Of a stretch of DNA of 64,000 bases, positions 60,429 to 64,000 are shown piece by piece (the first letter of the stretch is position 1; every line of letters starts with the position of its first letter). A model generated the notes under the pieces. It saw nothing but the letters and a program-made list of their open reading frames with translations. It ran no database searches and was not told the DNA's origin. Location: assembly GCA_023398295.1 (NCBI GenBank), contig JAEWSL010000010.1:3994-67993 (forward strand), in the 5' to 3' direction. The DNA is from Elusimicrobiota bacterium (GTDB lineage Bacteria; Elusimicrobiota; Elusimicrobia; Elusimicrobiales; Elusimicrobiaceae). The position numbers and the translations under genes are program-made.

Positions 60429-61811
60429 ATGCTGAGCCCCCTTGAAAGCCGTTATAAAGACGTTTTGCGGGGCCTTGCTCTTTGTGCGGGGCAGGGCGCG
60501 GCCCTTTCAAATAAAATACGCGTTGAAACCTCTTATTTTTTGGCCCTGGCGGACTTAAAATTTTTCAAAATATCCCCCAAAGAACGCGCCTTTGTAAAAG
60601 GCCTTTGCAAACTCTCGGCCGACGATTTGGAACTTTTGCGCAAACTGGAGTTTGAAGGCTTCAAAAATATCCCCCCCACGCGCCACGATATAAAAGCAAT
60701 AGAATATTTCCTGCGCGTTAAATTTGAAACCTCTCCTTACAAAAACCTAAAGGGCCTTGTTAATTGGCTGCACTTTGCCTTAACTTCGGAAGATATAAAC
60801 AGCGTTGCCTACGCTTTGCTTATCAAAAACAGCGTGGACAGCTGCCTTGCGCCCGAACTGAAAAAAATACTGGGCGCGCTGGACACTCTTGCAAAAAAAT
60901 ACGCCGATGTTGCGATGCCTGCGCGCACGCACGGGCAGGCGGCAGTCCCGACTACTCTAGGCAAAGAACTGCGCGTTTTTTACTGCCGCCTAAAACGCCA
61001 AAACGACTTGCTTGCGCACGCGCAGGCGACCTGCAAACTAAGCGGGGCCGTCGGCAATTACAGCGCGCACTGCGCCGCTTTTGCGCAGGTAAACTGGACG
61101 CAATTTGCGCAAAAATTTATCAAAAATTTTAATACGCAAAAAGGCGTAGAAATAATTTTATGCGAGGCTTCAACTCAAATAGATAATTACGATTCTTACG
61201 CCGAGATATTTGATAATTTAAGACGCATAAACACCATTCTTCTTGACGCGGCCCAGGATATCTGGCGCTATATAAGTGACGGATTTTTAACGCAAAAAGC
61301 CGTTAAAGGCGAAACAGGCTCTTCCACCATGCCGCAGAAAGTAAATCCCATTGACTTTGAAAATGCCGAGGGTAACCTTGGCCTTGCAAACGCTCTGCTT
61401 ACTTTTTTTAGCGCAAAACTGCCTATATCAAGATTGCAAAGGGACCTTTCCGATAGCACGGTAAAGCGCAATATCCCCGTCGCTTTCGGGCATTGCGCGG
61501 TGGCATATAATTCTTTCCTAAAGGGCTTAAGCAAAATTGACGCCGACGCCAAAGCGTGCCTTGCCGCACTAAAAAAACACCCCGAAATTGCGGCCGAAGG
61601 CCTGCAAACAATACTGCGTGCCAACGGCGTAAAAAACGCTTACGAGCAGCTAAAAACTTTAACGCGCGGCAAACAAGTTACACGCAAAGAACTGGAAACT
61701 TTTATAAATAAATTGGAGCTGCCTCAAACAGTTAAAAATAAATTAAAAAACTTAAATGAAACGAACTATTTAGGCCTGGCTCAAAAAATCGCAAAGGGAG
61801 AAATAAAATGA
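60429..61811 (+). CDS. purB: Adenylosuccinate lyase
   Basis: 460 residues, E. coli PurB type (456). Cleaves adenylosuccinate and SAICAR to release fumarate. SPLESRY at the start, HDIKAIEYFLRVKF, FALTSEDINSVAYAL, PARTHGQAAVPTTLGKEL with catalytic His, and the superfamily signature GSSTMPQKVNPIDFENAEGNLGLAN with the catalytic Ser in the flexible loop. The usual Tyr of MPYKVNP is Gln here. Four-base overlap with purA, so both steps of AMP synthesis are coupled. Confidence 0.96.
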   Translation: MLSPLESRYKDVLRGLALCAGQGAALSNKIRVETSYFLALADLKFFKISPKERAFVKGLCKLSADDLELLRKLEFEGFKNIPPTRHDIKAIEYFLRVKFETSPYKNLKGLVNWLHFALTSEDINSVAYALLIKNSVDSCLAPELKKILGALDTLAKKYADVAMPARTHGQAAVPTTLGKELRVFYCRLKRQNDLLAHAQATCKLSGAVGNYSAHCAAFAQVNWTQFAQKFIKNFNTQKGVEIILCEASTQIDNYDSYAEIFDNLRRINTILLDAAQDIWRYISDGFLTQKAVKGETGSSTMPQKVNPIDFENAEGNLGLANALLTFFSAKLPISRLQRDLSDSTVKRNIPVAFGHCAVAYNSFLKGLSKIDADAKACLAALKKHPEIAAEGLQTILRANGVKNAYEQLKTLTRGKQVTRKELETFINKLELPQTVKNKLKNLNETNYLGLAQKIAKGEIK

Positions 61812-62833
61812 TAGATATAGTCAGCGGCGGACAGGGCGGCGACGAAGGCAAAGGCAAAATAGCGGCCTATCTTTCCCACACGGGCAAATATGCTTACTGC
61901 GTGCGCATCGGCGGGCCAAACGCGGGACACACCGTTTTATATAAAGGGCAAAAATACACGTTAAAAAATATACCTTCCGGCTTTATCAACCCAAAATCAA
62001 AACTTGTTTTGGGCGCGGGCGCTTATATAAAAACGCAGTGGCTTCTTAAAGAGGCGGAATTTACCGCCACAACAGACCGCCTGCTTATTTCCCCAGACGC
62101 GGTTATTATTGAAGACCGCCATACACAAGCCGAACAAAACGACGAGCATTTTATGAAAACCGTCAGCAGCGTAGGCACGGGGCTCGGGCAGGCAGTAAAA
62201 GAGCGCATTGAAAGACGTCCTCTTAAATTTGCAAAAGACGAGCCTTTGCTCAAAGACTTTATCTGCGACGTCCCAGAAGTTTTGAACAAAGCCCTCGCCA
62301 AAGGCGAGGATATTTTGGTGGAAGGCACACAAGGCGTAAAATTATCCTTGCTGCATGGGGAATATCCTTACGTAACTTCGCGTGACACCACGGCAAGCAC
62401 TTTTCTTGGAGAGGCGGGGCTTGGCCCCAAAGCCGTACGAGACAGCTGGGTTATTTTTAAGCCTTATGTCAGCAGGGTAGGCTCCGGCCCGCTGGAAAAT
62501 GAAATTACCGACGAAGAAACCCTAAAACTCTATCACGGCAAAGGCTGCGAAATAGGCAGCGTCAGCAAACGCCTAAGACGCATAGGTAAGTTTGAAGAAC
62601 ACTCCTCGCGCCGCGCAATTATGCTTAACGGGGCTACAAAAGTGGCCGTAACGCATATTGATTTATTTGACGGAAACGACGCGGCAAATATCACCACTTA
62701 CCAGGATTTTACGCCCGAGGCAAAAGAGTTCTTAGATAAACTGCAAAGCTTGTGCAAAGCCGTCTATCCGTATCCGGAGCTGGGCCTTATCTCCGACGGA
62801 GCCGAGCTTGAAGATATGCTTGATTTAAGATAG
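61808..62833 (+). CDS. purA: Adenylosuccinate synthetase, short archaeal-type
   Basis: 341 residues, about 90 shorter than the usual bacterial enzyme (about 430) and in the range of archaeal PurA. GTP-dependent ligation of IMP and aspartate. SGGQGGDEGKGKIAAYLS (catalytic Asp12), GGPNAGHTVLYKGQKYTLKNIPSG (catalytic His38), VEGTQGVKLSLLHGEYPYVTSRDTTAS, and VSRVGSGPLENE. The deletions fall in the peripheral segments missing in archaeal forms. Coupled to purB. Followed by a terminator. Confidence 0.94.
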   Translation: MIDIVSGGQGGDEGKGKIAAYLSHTGKYAYCVRIGGPNAGHTVLYKGQKYTLKNIPSGFINPKSKLVLGAGAYIKTQWLLKEAEFTATTDRLLISPDAVIIEDRHTQAEQNDEHFMKTVSSVGTGLGQAVKERIERRPLKFAKDEPLLKDFICDVPEVLNKALAKGEDILVEGTQGVKLSLLHGEYPYVTSRDTTASTFLGEAGLGPKAVRDSWVIFKPYVSRVGSGPLENEITDEETLKLYHGKGCEIGSVSKRLRRIGKFEEHSSRRAIMLNGATKVAVTHIDLFDGNDAANITTYQDFTPEAKEFLDKLQSLCKAVYPYPELGLISDGAELEDMLDLR

Positions 62834-62877
62834 TGCGAGTTTTTGAAATAATGTAAGAAAGTAAGTAAGAATGTAAG

Positions 62878-62917
62878 CGCGCGGGTTATTTGATACTTTG
62901 CCCGCGCGTTTTATTTT
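62878..62917 (+). terminator. Terminator of purB-purA
   Basis: CGCGCGGG, 15-nt loop, CCCGCGCG, then TTTTATTTTT; overlaps the 3' end of the convergent mtnN gene. A GTAAG tetrad-like direct repeat precedes it (62853-62877). Confidence 0.8.
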
Positions 62918-63603
62918 TGCAGTTTGGTAAAAAACAAATCTATTACTTTTACGGAATTTGCAACGGCAATTTTAAGAAATTTCTTAAAATCAATATGGGC
63001 TTTGCCGCTTACATTATCTGAAATTGCGCGCAGGAGCGCAAATTTTACTTTATTTACAAGGCACACCTGGGCTATGGCCGCGCCCTCCATATCGCAGGCG
63101 ACAGCGTGGAATTTGCCCGCCAGCTCGCGGCGTTTTGCGGTTGCGTTTATAAATTGGTCCCCCGTAGCAATTATGCCTTTTTTGGAACGCAGCTTTAGCT
63201 CTTGCGCGCTGGCTTCAAGCAGGGCGGTTTCTTCTGCGCTGGTAAAAATGTTTATTATGTTTATGCCGGAAATAAGACCCGGCAAATCGCCCACGGCCGA
63301 GGTATCCATATCGTGCTGAAGGCAGCTTTCTGCAATGACGATATCGCCTGCGTCCAAGTCGTCGCAAAGGCCGCCGGCAACGCCGACATTGATGATGAAA
63401 GAAGGCTTGTATTTATAGATCATCGTCTGAGCGCACATAGCGGCGAACACTTTGCCGACGCCGCAGTAAGCCGCGGCTACTTTTTTGCCGCGCAGCGTGC
63501 CGACGATAAAATTTATCGGGCCGAAGGTTTGGTCTTTAGGGTTTTTGAGTAATTTTTTTATTCCCGCTATTTCAACGGGCATTGCGCTGATGATGCCTAT
63601 CAT
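62911..63603 (-). CDS. mtnN: 5'-methylthioadenosine/S-adenosylhomocysteine nucleosidase
   Basis: 230 residues, standard MTAN length. Hydrolyses MTA and SAH to free adenine, recycling products of methylation and polyamine synthesis. IGIISAMPVEI with Glu11, GVGKVFAAMCAQ, NVGVAGGL, ATGDQFIN, VACDMEGAAIAQ with Glu173, and RAISDNVSG with catalytic Asp196. Free adenine can re-enter AMP pools near the purBA pathway. Last gene before the AT-rich stretch and the CRISPR-type array. Confidence 0.95.
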   Translation of the reverse strand: MIGIISAMPVEIAGIKKLLKNPKDQTFGPINFIVGTLRGKKVAAAYCGVGKVFAAMCAQTMIYKYKPSFIINVGVAGGLCDDLDAGDIVIAESCLQHDMDTSAVGDLPGLISGINIINIFTSAEETALLEASAQELKLRSKKGIIATGDQFINATAKRRELAGKFHAVACDMEGAAIAQVCLVNKVKFALLRAISDNVSGKAHIDFKKFLKIAVANSVKVIDLFFTKLQK

Positions 63604-63803
63604 ATTTATCTGCTTTATCCTGATTTATTTTTATTGTTTGGATTTATTTTTATTTGTCCGATTTGTCTTTATTTATTCCTAGAGAATTTAATTATTTATA
63701 ATATTTTTCAAGGAATTTTTTACAATATTTTTTACGATATTTTTTAATTTCCTTCTTAAATTATATAAAAATATCCCAATCTCTTTTGATTTTCGGTTTA
63801 ACT
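63604..63803. other. AT-rich non-coding stretch before the repeat array
   Basis: About 200 bases, very AT-rich (many TTTATTT and ATATTTTT runs), no gene. It contains the mtnN upstream region and directly abuts the array, so it may be the array's leader or its trailer. The first repeat is degenerate, which points to a trailer; the composition points to a leader. Unresolved. Confidence 0.5.
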
Positions 63804-64000
63804 ATGATTGACATCATCACAAAAATGGCGAACGCTCTAAAGGCAAACCTCAGACATCATCACAAAAATGGCACACCTTGCGCAGGGCTACCTCAGACAT
63901 CATCACAAAAATGGCATTGACAGGTCATCACAACCTCAGACATCATCACAAAAATGGCTTCGCGGTTATTGATTTACCTCAGACATCATCACAAAAATGG
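63804..64000. CRISPR. CRISPR-type array, 26-nt repeats with 17-nt spacers, cut by the window edge
   Basis: Five repeats at 63804, 63847, 63890, 63933 and 63976, exact 43-nt period. The repeat is ACCTCA followed by GACATCATCACAAAAATGGC; copies 2-4 are identical, copy 5 is cut after base 25, and copy 1 differs at positions 2-6. Spacers are all 17 nt and unrelated: 63830-63846, 63873-63889, 63916-63932, 63959-63975. Bases flanking the repeat vary, so the repeat borders are firm. The repeat is shorter than that of common type I or II arrays and has no strong internal palindrome. Spacers this short are known, from memory, for type V-C and V-D arrays. No cas gene is within the window; transcription direction is undetermined. 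Confidence 0.88.

Noticed and set aside
63804..64000. TIGR-type (tandem interspaced guide RNA) array
   Set aside because: TIGR units, as I recall them, carry two short spacers split by two repeat parts. Here one contiguous 26-nt repeat alternates with one 17-nt spacer.
63804..64000. Simple tandem satellite or VNTR
   Set aside because: The 17-nt intervals are unrelated in sequence while the 26-nt parts are identical, which does not fit a satellite.

Overview
The window reads as a chromosomal segment of a Gram-negative, anaerobic-type bacterium, most likely a gut-associated member of the Elusimicrobiota (Elusimicrobium or a close relative). This assignment is inference from gene content: LptD and an autotransporter imply an outer membrane; there is a lone prepilin gene, NADP-type glutamate dehydrogenase, a mannose-class PTS with HPr kinase, and a short archaeal-type adenylosuccinate synthetase. 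No rRNA or species marker is present. Coding density is high and genes lie in long co-oriented runs.

Layout. 1-3300: 3' end of rmuC, a type IV prepilin gene, gdhA, and two intergenic repeat elements. 3307-20895 (minus strand) is one long co-directional run, read right to left: tpiA, deoC, a 1242-residue Gln/Pro-rich protein, a DnaA-like AAA+ ATPase with an unfamiliar C-terminus, a lipoprotein, comM, dprA, topA, xerC, a ROK sugar kinase, lptD and tdk. 21174-27126: amino-acid antiporter, then minus-strand pdxA, surA-like and parvulin-lipoprotein chaperones, htpX and lemA. 27300-32057 (plus): two tandem M24 peptidases, efp, an exported small protein, a DUF192 protein, a beta-barrel protein and ogt. 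32631-35624: a Pmp-like autotransporter. 35730-42397 (minus): the cell-shape operon mreC-mreD-mrdA-rodA, followed by a DUF2344 gene and RNase G. 42418-53030 (minus): lipid kinase, hpf, hprK, rapZ, PTS IIA-IIB-IIC-IID, ptsH, ptsI, lepA and a DUF3089 hydrolase. 53084-57365 (plus): alaS, tRNA-Tyr, rplM and rpsI. 57437-63603: EamA transporter, outer-membrane protein, MscS channel, purB-purA and mtnN.

The right edge (63804-64000) is the start of a CRISPR-type array with 26-nt repeats and uniform 17-nt spacers, a 43-nt period. Such short spacers are atypical and recall type V-C/V-D (Cas12c/Cas12d) arrays. No cas gene lies in the window, so the effector must be sought beyond position 64000.

Four intergenic gaps (near 1.2, 3.1, 32.3 and 56 kb) hold related mosaic repeat elements of about 210-560 bp, three of them with a terminal motif around AGATATATCAGGCGCACAAT in inverted orientation at both ends and the fourth (near 56 kb) with it only at its right end. 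They look like non-coding, MITE-like elements. The other candidate for something undescribed is the Gln/Pro-rich protein, DnaA-like ATPase and lipoprotein trio that sits next to the competence genes.
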